Assembly: GCF_014076845.1 (NCBI RefSeq)
Contig: NZ_JACGUT010000075.1
Location: forward strand, 143,349-207,348
From: Colwellia sp. MB3u-41
GTDB taxonomy: Bacteria > Pseudomonadota > Gammaproteobacteria > Enterobacterales > Alteromonadaceae
Direction of reading: 5' to 3'
DNA: 64,000 nt
Shown here: in pieces, positions 56,758-64,000 of the stretch
How the letters are laid out: each line of letters begins with the position of its first letter
Position numbering within the stretch: position 1 is the first letter of the stretch
Translations under genes and position numbers: made by a program
Notes under the pieces: generated by a model
Database searches by the model: none
What the model saw: the letters and a program-made list of their open reading frames with translations, nothing else
Told to the model about the DNA's origin: nothing

Positions 56758-57459
56758 ATGAAGCAACATATGCAAACATTCATCCATTTATTATCAAAAG
56801 GTGACAATGATGCCTTGCTCAACCATTACTTAACATCAGCAGAGTCTGAGAATATTGTTCAGTTAGCGCATCTATTTCAAGAAGGAATAAGCATGTTGGC
56901 TTCCTTTGATTTTTATCAAAAAATAGCCACAACATTAATAGAAAGCAAGTGCATACCCAGCGCGCTTATCGCACAAATTAAAACAAATGATACCTTAAGC
57001 TTTTTTACACCCGCCTTGCAGTTAAAAGACAATTTCAAGCAAACAGACCATCAGCAACGCAATGCTTTACATTACTTATTAGCGGGTAATAAATTAGTTG
57101 AAAGCATACCTCCCTTTATTTATTTGCGCTCGATGATGTTATTTGGCAGTAATGAAACATTACGTGATGGCTTGTGTCAACGTGATTATCAAAACTTAAC
57201 ACCCATCGAAGTTTATTTATTTTCTCATCAAAATTTGACCACTTTACCCCCCCACGAACTTACGGCGTTATTGGCATTAATAGAAATTGAAAGTAAACAA
57301 CAAACAATAGATACGACTAACGATCAACCAATCATACAAGCAGTTGCTAAGTTATATCGTAGTCAAGGCCAAGAATTGAACAGAGAATCACAAAGACTCG
57401 TATTAATTGCCATTTATTTCAAAAGACCCATTCAAGTGATCATCAATGAAATGAGCTAA
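56758..57459 (+). CDS. Unknown protein with a short ankyrin-like segment
   Basis: The ATG at 56758 has A-A-G-A-G five bases before it and gives 233 residues; an upstream in-frame start at 56737 is less likely. Soluble, mostly alpha-helical, with one segment reminiscent of an ankyrin repeat (R-N-A-L-H-Y-L-L-A-G near 105) and the stretch N-L-T-P-I-E-V-Y-L-F near 155. No signal peptide and no catalytic motif. Not recognised as a named family. It stands alone between mgtE and the converging alpha/beta hydrolase. Function unknown. Confidence 0.7.
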   Translation: MKQHMQTFIHLLSKGDNDALLNHYLTSAESENIVQLAHLFQEGISMLASFDFYQKIATTLIESKCIPSALIAQIKTNDTLSFFTPALQLKDNFKQTDHQQRNALHYLLAGNKLVESIPPFIYLRSMMLFGSNETLRDGLCQRDYQNLTPIEVYLFSHQNLTTLPPHELTALLALIEIESKQQTIDTTNDQPIIQAVAKLYRSQGQELNRESQRLVLIAIYFKRPIQVIINEMS

Positions 57460-57484
57460 ATTTGATAAGATATATTCACAAAGG

Positions 57485-58441
57485 TTATTTAATCTTATTT
57501 TCTTGTAAAAATTGTTTAACGACCAATACTGTCGCCTGAGGATCTTCTTCGTGGGGTACATGACCTAGTTCGTCAAAAATAACCAATTCACTTGTTGTGA
57601 TTTCTTGTTTAAATTTCAATCCAACCTCAAGGGGGATTAATTTATCTTTTCTTCCCCAAATTAAAAGTGTGGGTATATTTATTGTTCTGATTTTTTCAGC
57701 TAAAGGCCCTGGTAGTGTTTGCTCAAAACGTTCGGTCAAAGCGCCACGATTACCTTCTCGAAGTGATAGTTCATAGTATCGTTCAACTAATTCATCAGTT
57801 ACCAAATCAGGGTTCCCATAAACATTTTCAACACTTTGTTTAACCAATGACATAGGGAGTACATCTTTTAATAAGCCACTCATTAACGGGCTTTTTGAGA
57901 GTTTAAAGGCAAGTGGCACAGACTCAGATTTAAAAGGATACCCACTTGCATCGACTAAAATCAACTGGGATACCCTCTCAGGGTACAATACAGCAGCTGC
58001 CCAAGAAATATACCCACCTAAAGAATTACCCGCCAACACACCTTTTTTAACATCTAATTTATCTAATACGGCGATAACAACTTCAGCATAATGTTCAATT
58101 GTGTAATCGTTTTTAGGTTCTGGTCCCGTTAAACCAAATGCGGGTAAATCGAATCGAATAACTCTTCGTTGCTCTTTTAAGGCTTCAACCCAGCCGTCCC
58201 AAGTATGTAAAGAAGCACTCGTACCATGAATCAAAATAATAGGCTCTTCATCAGATTTGGGACCTTCGTCTCTTAAATGTATGTTCATACCGGCAATATT
58301 TAAAAACTGTGAAGGCTCCCCTGCCCACCGTGGCGTAAGCGCTGCCACAGATTTGTCATATGCTACATTTGAATAAAGATAAATAACGAGTAAAAACACA
58401 GCAATTAATAGTACATACACACTATTCTTTAAAATTTTCAA
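57485..58441 (-). CDS. Alpha/beta hydrolase with N-terminal membrane anchor
   Basis: Protein of 318 residues with one N-terminal membrane helix (about 7-26), then an alpha/beta hydrolase fold: oxyanion segment L-I-H-G-T-S-A-S near 70, nucleophile S140 in A-G-N-S-L-G-G-Y, aspartate in W-G-R-K-D-K-L near 265, and histidine in E-L-G-H-V-P-H near the end. The substrate is unknown; it may be an ester or lipid near the membrane. Transcribed alone. Confidence 0.88.
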   Translation of the reverse strand: MKILKNSVYVLLIAVFLLVIYLYSNVAYDKSVAALTPRWAGEPSQFLNIAGMNIHLRDEGPKSDEEPIILIHGTSASLHTWDGWVEALKEQRRVIRFDLPAFGLTGPEPKNDYTIEHYAEVVIAVLDKLDVKKGVLAGNSLGGYISWAAAVLYPERVSQLILVDASGYPFKSESVPLAFKLSKSPLMSGLLKDVLPMSLVKQSVENVYGNPDLVTDELVERYYELSLREGNRGALTERFEQTLPGPLAEKIRTINIPTLLIWGRKDKLIPLEVGLKFKQEITTSELVIFDELGHVPHEEDPQATVLVVKQFLQENKIK

Positions 58442-58628
58442 AACGTATTACACCTTATTATTTGTTATATCGAATGAGTGAATAAATTTATCATTATAAA
58501 AATCAAAATATTAAATCATAACTCACGTTTACCATCAGTAACATTTGATTTTCAAGCAGTCGACTATCAGAAAATTGTTAATATCAATAAACACTTTCGG
58601 TTTACTCGAAACGATTTAAGCACTGTGA

Positions 58629-59309
58629 TTAAGCATAATCGTAAGTGCCTCCAGACTTTAAGGCCCTTTGATAAGAATCGCGTGCCTGAAATCGTTTTAC
58701 ATAAGCAATAATTTCAGGATAATTATTTTCACTGGTATTTCTTGAAACCCAAGCCTCTAAGGGGAAACTCATTTGAATATCGGCGCCTGATAGTTGGTGA
58801 CCAGCAAACCACTCATTATTTTTTAAATGACTTTCGATGAAGTCTAAATTACCTTTAATATTTGGACCAACATAGCCAGTCATTATTTTTTTCATGATAC
58901 CTTTGGCGATAGGTTTAATAAGAAATGGCATAGCGTGCTTGACTATTTTTTCAAAAATCAATTTTAATAATAGCTGTGGCATCAACGTTCCCTCAGAAAA
59001 ATGCAGCCAATAAAGGTACTGACGATGAGCCTCACTTTGAGCCTCTGGAATAAAATCTTTCTGCCCATAGGTTTGAGCAAGATATTCGATAATCGCCCCT
59101 GACTCTGCAACTGTAATTTTACCATCGGTGATCACTGGAGATTTACCCAGAGGATGTATATTTTTTAGACTAGTAGGGGCAAGGTTTGTTTTGAGATCAC
59201 GTTCATATCGTTTCACTTCATATGGAACGCCTAGCTCTTCCAATGCCCAAAGCACGCGTTGAGACCGAGAATTATTAAGGTGGTGTACAACAATCATATT
59301 TTTCTCCAT
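58629..59309 (-). CDS. Glutathione S-transferase
   Basis: Protein of 226 residues. N-terminal thioredoxin-like domain with S-R-S-Q-R-V-L-W-A-L-E-E-L-G at the start and V-A-E-S-G-A-I-I-E-Y-L near 67-77, followed by the helical C-terminal domain with H-Q-L-S-G-A-D-I-Q-M near 170. Matches the general bacterial GST group; the exact substrate is unknown. Divergent from an AraC-type regulator about 165 bases away that may control it. Confidence 0.88.
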   Translation of the reverse strand: MEKNMIVVHHLNNSRSQRVLWALEELGVPYEVKRYERDLKTNLAPTSLKNIHPLGKSPVITDGKITVAESGAIIEYLAQTYGQKDFIPEAQSEAHRQYLYWLHFSEGTLMPQLLLKLIFEKIVKHAMPFLIKPIAKGIMKKIMTGYVGPNIKGNLDFIESHLKNNEWFAGHQLSGADIQMSFPLEAWVSRNTSENNYPEIIAYVKRFQARDSYQRALKSGGTYDYA

Positions 59310-59474
59310 TAAGATGAATAGTAAAGTGGGTACTACAGTTATTTATTGCTTGCGAAAAATTCGCTCTCCTAACTATCTAGAGCACAGTAGTGCTATATTT
59401 ATGTTATTTTAGTAGCTTTATTAAATGGTGTCGCATACGATTGAATCACATAATTGTACTATCGGACTATTTTA

Positions 59475-60293
59475 ATGCTTTGGACATCAAGTGTTATGCT
59501 ACGTAGAGATATCGACCAACACCAACATAACCTACATGAGTTTATTGTCTGTTTAAAAGGGGCGGTAAATATTAGCCTCAATGGTGAAATGCATCATTTA
59601 TCCGCGGGTGATTCTGTTTTTATCCCTGCTGAGTATTCACATTCAATTTGTATGGATCAAGAAATTGAAACAAAATTACTTTTTGCATGTATCGACCCTC
59701 TGTCATTTAATACTTTGTCAACTCATGCCAACAGCCTGTATTTAAAGACACTTTCCCAAGGGAGGTTTTTAACAAATAACGTTAACTTAAACACAATTCA
59801 CTGCACTGAAGAAATGCAAAAAATAGCGACTGAAATCGCCACTTATCCTAACTCCAGTTCACCTTTACATGCGTGTTTGAAAGAAAATTTATACTTACGA
59901 TTATTACTCATTCATATCAGTAGCGCCGGCTATGAGAAGAATGAAGACACCCACTCATCTGTGCGAATGACGAATGCCAAAAACTGGATAAATAACAACT
60001 ACACAATGGATATCACCCTAGATAAGGTGGCAAATCACGTTAACATATCAAGAAGTCATTTCGCTCGCCAATTTCGACAACATACCGGATTCAGTGTCAT
60101 TGAATATTTACTCAAAGTGCGTTGCGACGCCGGGGCTAAACTGCTTGCGAGCTCAAACACTGATATAACCGAAATTGCTTTCGCCTCTGGTTTTAGTAAT
60201 TTGAGCCATTTTTATCGACATTTTAAGCGCCGCTTCGGTATAACCCCTGGCGCTTTTAGGCAGATGATTAGACATCAAGGGTTCACAGCTTAA
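59475..60293 (+). CDS. AraC-family transcriptional regulator with cupin sensor domain
   Basis: The ATG at 59475 gives 272 residues; a TTG at 59454 would add seven and neither has a strong ribosome site. N-terminal cupin-like AraC ligand domain (H-N-L-H-E-F-I-V and G-D-S-V-F-I-P-A-E-Y-S-H) and C-terminal double helix-turn-helix (L-D-K-V-A-N-H-V-N-I-S-R-S-H-F, then I-A-F-A-S-G-F-S-N-L-S-H-F-Y-R). Divergent from the GST gene. The signal is unknown. Confidence 0.88.
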   Translation: MLWTSSVMLRRDIDQHQHNLHEFIVCLKGAVNISLNGEMHHLSAGDSVFIPAEYSHSICMDQEIETKLLFACIDPLSFNTLSTHANSLYLKTLSQGRFLTNNVNLNTIHCTEEMQKIATEIATYPNSSSPLHACLKENLYLRLLLIHISSAGYEKNEDTHSSVRMTNAKNWINNNYTMDITLDKVANHVNISRSHFARQFRQHTGFSVIEYLLKVRCDAGAKLLASSNTDITEIAFASGFSNLSHFYRHFKRRFGITPGAFRQMIRHQGFTA

Positions 60294-60520
60294 TGAGTGT
60301 TGCTTATCAACGTTATATTTATAACCCAATGAATATAAAATTCAATGATAATCTTAAGGTCGTGGACCTTGGTTTAGAAAAAAATGAATTGATATGCCAA
60401 TGTTCTAAAAAAACTCCTGTTAAAAAGACAGGGAGTTCTCCGTATTTGAAATGTCGAACACTTGTTCATGAAGGGCGAAAAAGAAAAGATGTTTATCAAG
60501 AAGTAAGCGTTAGCTTGTAA
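60293..60520 (+). CDS. Possible small protein downstream of the AraC regulator
   Basis: A 75-residue reading frame whose ATG overlaps the TAA of the AraC gene, which would allow coupled translation. It contains three cysteines (I-C-Q-C near 34-37, L-K-C near 54) and many lysines, but I recognise no domain. A hairpin with a seven-T run on the minus strand lies inside it (60405-60438) and could be a terminator for the opposite gene. Real gene or chance frame is uncertain. Confidence 0.35.
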   Translation: MSVAYQRYIYNPMNIKFNDNLKVVDLGLEKNELICQCSKKTPVKKTGSSPYLKCRTLVHEGRKRKDVYQEVSVSL

Positions 60521-60657
60521 GTTTAACTTGCCTAAAAACTGGGTTCACTTGAACCACAAACGACATTTATCGCCCTGACAAGCAATATATTATTAACTTA
60601 TTTTATAAATTTTAAAAATATTATATGGCTTAGTAATGATAATAAAAGGGAAACCCA

Positions 60658-61341
60658 CTATTCATCATAGCTATTAAAATCATTAAATTTAATAATTGAT
60701 GTTAATTCTTCACCATATTCTGCACCCTTTTCAGAATAACGATCTAACCTTTTGACTAAAGAGAACGGGTTATCTGTTTTCAACCTTAATTGTCTGAACT
60801 TTTCAAATGCAGCACTGCGTCCAAGTGTTCTATAGTAATCTTTTACAGAGGCTTTAACCGAAGGATACTTTTTTAACCAAATTGTTTTATCACCCCGTTT
60901 TTTGAGTGCCGCTATTCTAGGTTCATCTTTATCAAATGACCAAACACCAAATATATTATTAGCTTCGTTAAAGAAGCGAGAGGTTGCCCAAGAACTTTCC
61001 ATTGCGGCTTGTGCAATGGCAATACTCTTTGGATGCGGTTTAAGCGCCATTAATAGTTCGTTGTCACTCTCTGCTTTGTATTCTATTTTAAGCCTTTCTA
61101 TCATATCGTTGTTACTCCCCGAAATAAGTGACTCTGAAACATCAAGGTATTGAACCGTAAGTTCATCATAGACTTCATTTACAGCTGGAATAATTAAATT
61201 TTTAAAGCGAGCTTTTTTCTCTTGTACCGTCATTTTGGGCAGAGCAACCTCTTTGGCTGAATAAAAGTAAATAGCGACAGAAAGTAAGAGTAGGGAAAAA
61301 AGTGCTAATAATATTTTAGATTGCAAAGCCGTTAATTTCAT
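60658..61341 (-). CDS. Bax-like glucosaminidase-domain protein
   Basis: Protein of 227 residues with an N-terminal membrane anchor (about 9-27) and a Bax/mannosyl-glycoprotein endo-beta-N-acetylglucosaminidase (glucosaminidase) domain, with I-A-I-A-Q-A-A-M-E-S-S-W-A-T-S-R near 107 containing the likely catalytic glutamate and N-N-I-F-G-V-W-S near 128. Predicted to face the periplasm and cut peptidoglycan glycan strands. Transcribed alone on the minus strand, next to the decayed region. Confidence 0.85.
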   Translation of the reverse strand: MKLTALQSKILLALFSLLLLSVAIYFYSAKEVALPKMTVQEKKARFKNLIIPAVNEVYDELTVQYLDVSESLISGSNNDMIERLKIEYKAESDNELLMALKPHPKSIAIAQAAMESSWATSRFFNEANNIFGVWSFDKDEPRIAALKKRGDKTIWLKKYPSVKASVKDYYRTLGRSAAFEKFRQLRLKTDNPFSLVKRLDRYSEKGAEYGEELTSIIKFNDFNSYDE

Positions 61342-61582
61342 ATAAAACCTTTCTATTGAATGTAAAGGGATAGTTAGCTACTAAAAGTATAGCATAGAGA
61401 CTTTTCTGTTTTAAAAACAAAATGGCTCAGTGCATTAACATTTAAAATTGGTTATTAATTTTCATTCTAAAGTTACTTGTACATTAGCTTTTTTTTTAAA
61501 ACATCTATAGATATTTTTTATTTGTCCATATTCACTCGTCTATACTTGTTATATTTTTTTATTTTATAGTTTTAATTAAAAT

Positions 61583-62092
61583 ATGGAGCTAAAAACACTT
61601 TTATTCATACTCTTTTTTCATTTTATTTGCTCTACTTTGCTTATAAAAAGATTACCGTCGCATTCGTTGACGCTCTTGCACCTTGGATAATCCTGAAACA
61701 AACAATGGTATAATCATCACCTGATAAAAAAATTATTATAAATTTACCCACCTCAATGAGTTGGTTTCATATTCCTTGATGTCCAGGCAAAGAGCAAAAA
61801 CTGATTTAAGTGCGGAATATGCAGAAATGGCGAACTAAAACACTCTTTACGTTGAAAATCATAACCAATAATTGCAAGTTAAAATGTTATTATAGAGCGT
61901 TTTGATGTTATTCAGTTAGATTTGCAACTATTTAAACATTACCGTTCTAAAATTAAAAAAGAAGTTAATATAAAGACCTCAATGCTCGTTGATAAGTATC
62001 CACTGTTTGGACAAAGTCCTAATAATATTCTTTTTCATGATGAAAAAGTTAGAGAGGCCTTTAACAAAGGCCTAAAAAATTAAAAAGGAGCT
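61583..62092 (+). pseudogene. Periplasmic solute-binding protein (SBP_bac_3) pseudogene
   Basis: From the ATG at 61583 a signal peptide (M-E-L-K-T-L-L-F-I-L-F-F-H-F-I-C) runs on, then recognisable pieces lie in shifting frames: T-V-A-F-V-D-A-L-A-P-W-I-I, E-T-N-N-G-I-I-I, and finally P-L-F-G-Q-S-P-N-N-I-L-F-H-D-E-K-V-R-E-A-F-N-K-G-L, typical of the C-terminal end of SBP_bac_3 proteins, before a TAA. Several frameshifts and a stop interrupt it. Not functional. Ligand of the ancestor unknown. Confidence 0.7.
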
Positions 62093-62520
62093 GACTTCTT
62101 AGGGGTTTATAACTATTTCCTAGGTCGTATAGGAAACGAATCACAGGCTTATAAAAATAGCCAAAGCGTTTTCAGAGGTGGCCTATTAACCGGTGGTGCG
62201 CCATTCACTAAAGACGGTGTCTATTTATACGGGCTTATACGAGTACATAACTTCTTAAAAGCTGTTGCTGCCAATGGTAGAGCAGATTGCCTTAAATTAT
62301 TATTTTGTGGGAAACTCCATATTGAAGACATCCCCGTATTGTATAAATTTTAAAAATGCGACTCTGCCAACTTGGTAAGTACTTACCCCTATGAGTTGAA
62401 GATGCTCGCTACCTATTGGCTTACTTAACTTGCTCTGATTTTTTGAATAAGACGGATATGCCTAATATTTACAAGCATAATGATGAGTTATTGCATGGTA
62501 TCCCAAAAACATTTAATTAG
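62093..62520 (+). pseudogene. DUF1704 (QEGLA-motif) protein, decayed 3' part
   Basis: A truncated remnant with no start codon: G-A-D-F-L-G-V-Y-N-Y-F-L, then S-V-F-R-G-G-L-L-T-G-G-A-P-F-T-K-D-G-V-Y-L and L-L-F-C-G-K-L-H-I-E-D-I-P-V-L, the DUF1704 C-terminal signature. A frameshift near 62353 and a stop near 62410 follow, then L-T-C-S-D-F-L-N-K-T-D-M in another frame, ending at a TAG at 62518. The catalytic N-terminal half with the QEGLA motif is missing. These are predicted zinc peptidases. Adjacent to the SBP remnant, so a deletion may have joined them. Confidence 0.75.
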
Positions 62521-62934
62521 TGCTAAAGCACCTGTCATTGAAAATTACTGCTATTTGATTTTAGTACAGTGGCAGTAAAAATTTTGCATATAATACGATT
62601 AACTAAGCGCCACTTTCTGTTTGAACTTGTAGAAGCTAAATAAAGATCAAAACAAAAATCTCGAGCAAGCCTACTTATTCCGTTGAGCAAAAAATGAGCT
62701 TTGTGAATTAAGATAGAAAAAAATGTGCTAATACCTTTTATTTAATAAAAAGTACCAAAACACTTCAAATAAAGTTAGAACCTGACTTAAACTGGCATAA
62801 GTGAACCTTAATAGTCATTCGATGACATATCATAAAATGACTGTGTTAACGTCTGATTTGTGCGCTTACGAGTTGAAAAAATTAATATATTCTTAGAATG
62901 AGGACGTGTCCATACTTCCTGAGTTGTTTGTAAT
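62521..62934. other. Intergenic stretch, nothing recognised
   Basis: About 410 AT-rich bases between two pseudogenes. No open frame with a plausible start and no clear RNA structure. It may include more decayed coding sequence that is no longer recognisable. Confidence 0.5.
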
Positions 62935-63381
62935 TTAAATATCTATGGTTGCCTTAGTTCGCCTCATTCAATGAGTGACATAAGGTGTCACATCCAAACC
63001 AATACTAGCAATCCCCTTTTTAACAATTCTGGCATACCGCCTAGTCGTTAAATGAAAATCATCTTTTACTCTACCTCCGAATAAATAATCATTTGAACGA
63101 AGAGATTGAAATGAGATCCATTTTTGTAAAGCGAATCTCGTTTTTTGGGTTATTTAAAATTGAACAGGAATTCCTGTCTTTTGTTGAATTAACATTGCTC
63201 GTGATTGAATATTTCTCCCATGTGCAATATCCAACACTTTAAGTTTAATGACATCGTATGCTCTTTATTTACAATCTAGCGCCAAATTAAACCTTGTTCT
63301 AATAGACCAAACCTCTTCAAGCTTAAGGGAAAGCTTTTGACCTACTAATTTACCTTTATTCCAGCTAGGTTTTTGGGGTAA
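62935..63381 (-). pseudogene. Tyrosine recombinase (integrase) pseudogene
   Basis: One minus-strand frame reads the catalytic half of a site-specific tyrosine recombinase, with three in-frame stops: P-S-W-N-K-G-K-L-V-G-Q-K, I-K-L-K-V-L-D-I-A-H-G, A-M-L-I-Q-Q-K-T-G-I-P-V-Q-F, S-N-D-Y-L-F-G-G-R-V, R-R-Y-A-R-I-V-K-K-G-I-A-S-I-G-L-D, and the H-x-M-R-R-T-K-A motif. The stops replace a leucine, a glutamate and a serine by single base changes, a few codons are deleted, and the start and the end with the active-site tyrosine are gone. It once belonged to a mobile element, but its ends are not visible. Confidence 0.85.
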
Positions 63382-63431
63382 GTAATAATGTCATACATGA
63401 TAGTTATCTTTTAGTTAAAGGAACTATAAAT

Positions 63432-63603
63432 ATGTGATATTTGAAATGTTCAAAATTGTGCGTAGTGTTGACGATAGCTTTTACTTTATTAACGGCAGCT
63501 CCAAGGCTTGATTCTAACTCTCAATTTTAGACCACTTCATGCCCTGAACAGCCATTGAATAAATTAACGAATGACCGTTTTATGGAATTATTGATATTTA
63601 TTT
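63432..63603 (+). pseudogene. Possible decayed secreted-protein gene
   Basis: An AAAGGA ribosome site and ATG at 63432 lead into a signal-like stretch (Y-L-K-C-S-K-L-C-V-V-L-T-I-A-F-T-L-L-T-A), but codon 2 is TGA and further stops follow. It looks like the start of a secreted-protein gene that has decayed. Too short to name. Confidence 0.4.
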
Positions 63604-64000
63604 AGTGACTAAACTGTATGTAATTGAATGGCAATACGAGATGTAAATGGGTGGCACAGCCATATGTTATTTTCCATATAGAGAGGTAGATGGTATAAGT
63701 TGATAATTTAACCTATGCGCAACTGTAAAATCTCGATAAACCTTTTCACATATTAACATTGTTAAGGATAAGCTTGATAACCAGAGACATCATTATGAGT
63801 ATAATGCCCTGAATAACAATAAATCTATAGACATTTTAAACCTCTGAAAGCACCTATCTATGCAACCCTCAAGGTATGTCTATACCTATGTTGGTAGACC
63901 GTTTTTTTTGTCAAAAAGTCAATATGAATTCAGTCAATTTTACCTCTTTATATGCAAATTTTAGCTACTTAGCGTTACCTTTATTTTGTGAACATTGCCT
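63604..64000. other. Right end of the window, no gene seen
   Basis: About 400 AT-rich bases to the window edge. No open frame with start and ribosome site. There is a small palindrome AGGTAT-GTCT-ATACCT at 63872-63887. Nothing else can be supported. Confidence 0.5.

Noticed and set aside
63432..63440. TGA as second codon read as selenocysteine
   Set aside because: More stops follow in the same frame and no selenocysteine insertion hairpin is visible; decay is simpler.

Overview
The window looks like an AT-rich chromosomal segment of a marine gammaproteobacterium of the order Alteromonadales, most like Colwellia or a close relative. This is inferred from gene content and order: a TonB2-type energy module with DUF3450 and TPR partners, DUF3549/DUF3301/DUF3014 proteins, a tyrR-ycjF-ycjX-psp-sap block, and a laminarin-type polysaccharide locus. 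No rRNA or tRNA gene was found to confirm it.

Layout. 0-4.6 kb: end of a lipoprotein gene, truC, a DUF3549-DUF3301 pair, a soluble CZB-type chemoreceptor and a secreted DUF442-like phosphatase. 4.6-8.3 kb: ybaB, dnaX and apt, a lone receiver protein and a 41-residue membrane protein behind a perfect FNR-type palindrome. dnaX carries an internal Shine-Dalgarno-like sequence, a slippery A AAA AAG and a hairpin, which together predict a short gamma form. 8.4-13.4 kb: a six-gene TonB2 operon (DUF3450, TtpC, ExbB2, ExbD2, TonB2, TPR). 13.8-17.8 kb: a TSUP permease, priC, a ComFB-like protein, a wrecked PilZ/YcgR-like gene, 4.5S RNA and a DUF3014 protein. 18-21.5 kb: maiA, tyrR (with a TyrR box in its own promoter) and phhAB, that is, aromatic amino-acid breakdown with its regulator. 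21.7-32.5 kb: ycjX-ycjF, pspABC divergent from pspF, and sapABCDF.

32.5-39.7 kb: efpL, a MacB-like export operon (adaptor, ATPase, permease), a small secreted protein and an M14-type peptidase. 39.8-49.6 kb: a polysaccharide-utilisation locus of a GH16 laminarinase, a TonB-dependent receptor, a sugar MFS transporter and a GH3 beta-glucosidase, closed by a strong terminator. Next upstream lies a LytS/LytTR-type two-component pair, then a 584-residue double nitrilase-fold protein in which both catalytic cysteines appear to be missing. The TonB2 module could energise the receptor; that link is inference.

53.9-64 kb: a pldA pseudogene, mgtE, an unknown protein, an alpha/beta hydrolase, a GST with a divergent AraC-type regulator, and a Bax-like glucosaminidase. 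The last 2.6 kb is a gene graveyard: a periplasmic solute-binding protein, a DUF1704 protein, a tyrosine recombinase and a short signal-peptide remnant, all inactivated by stops and frameshifts. With the PilZ and pldA pseudogenes, this suggests ongoing gene loss in this strain.

No CRISPR array, intact mobile element or complete unknown multi-gene system was seen. The most notable items are the dnaX frameshift signal, the FNR-box small membrane protein, the cysteine-less tandem nitrilase, and the decayed region at the right end.
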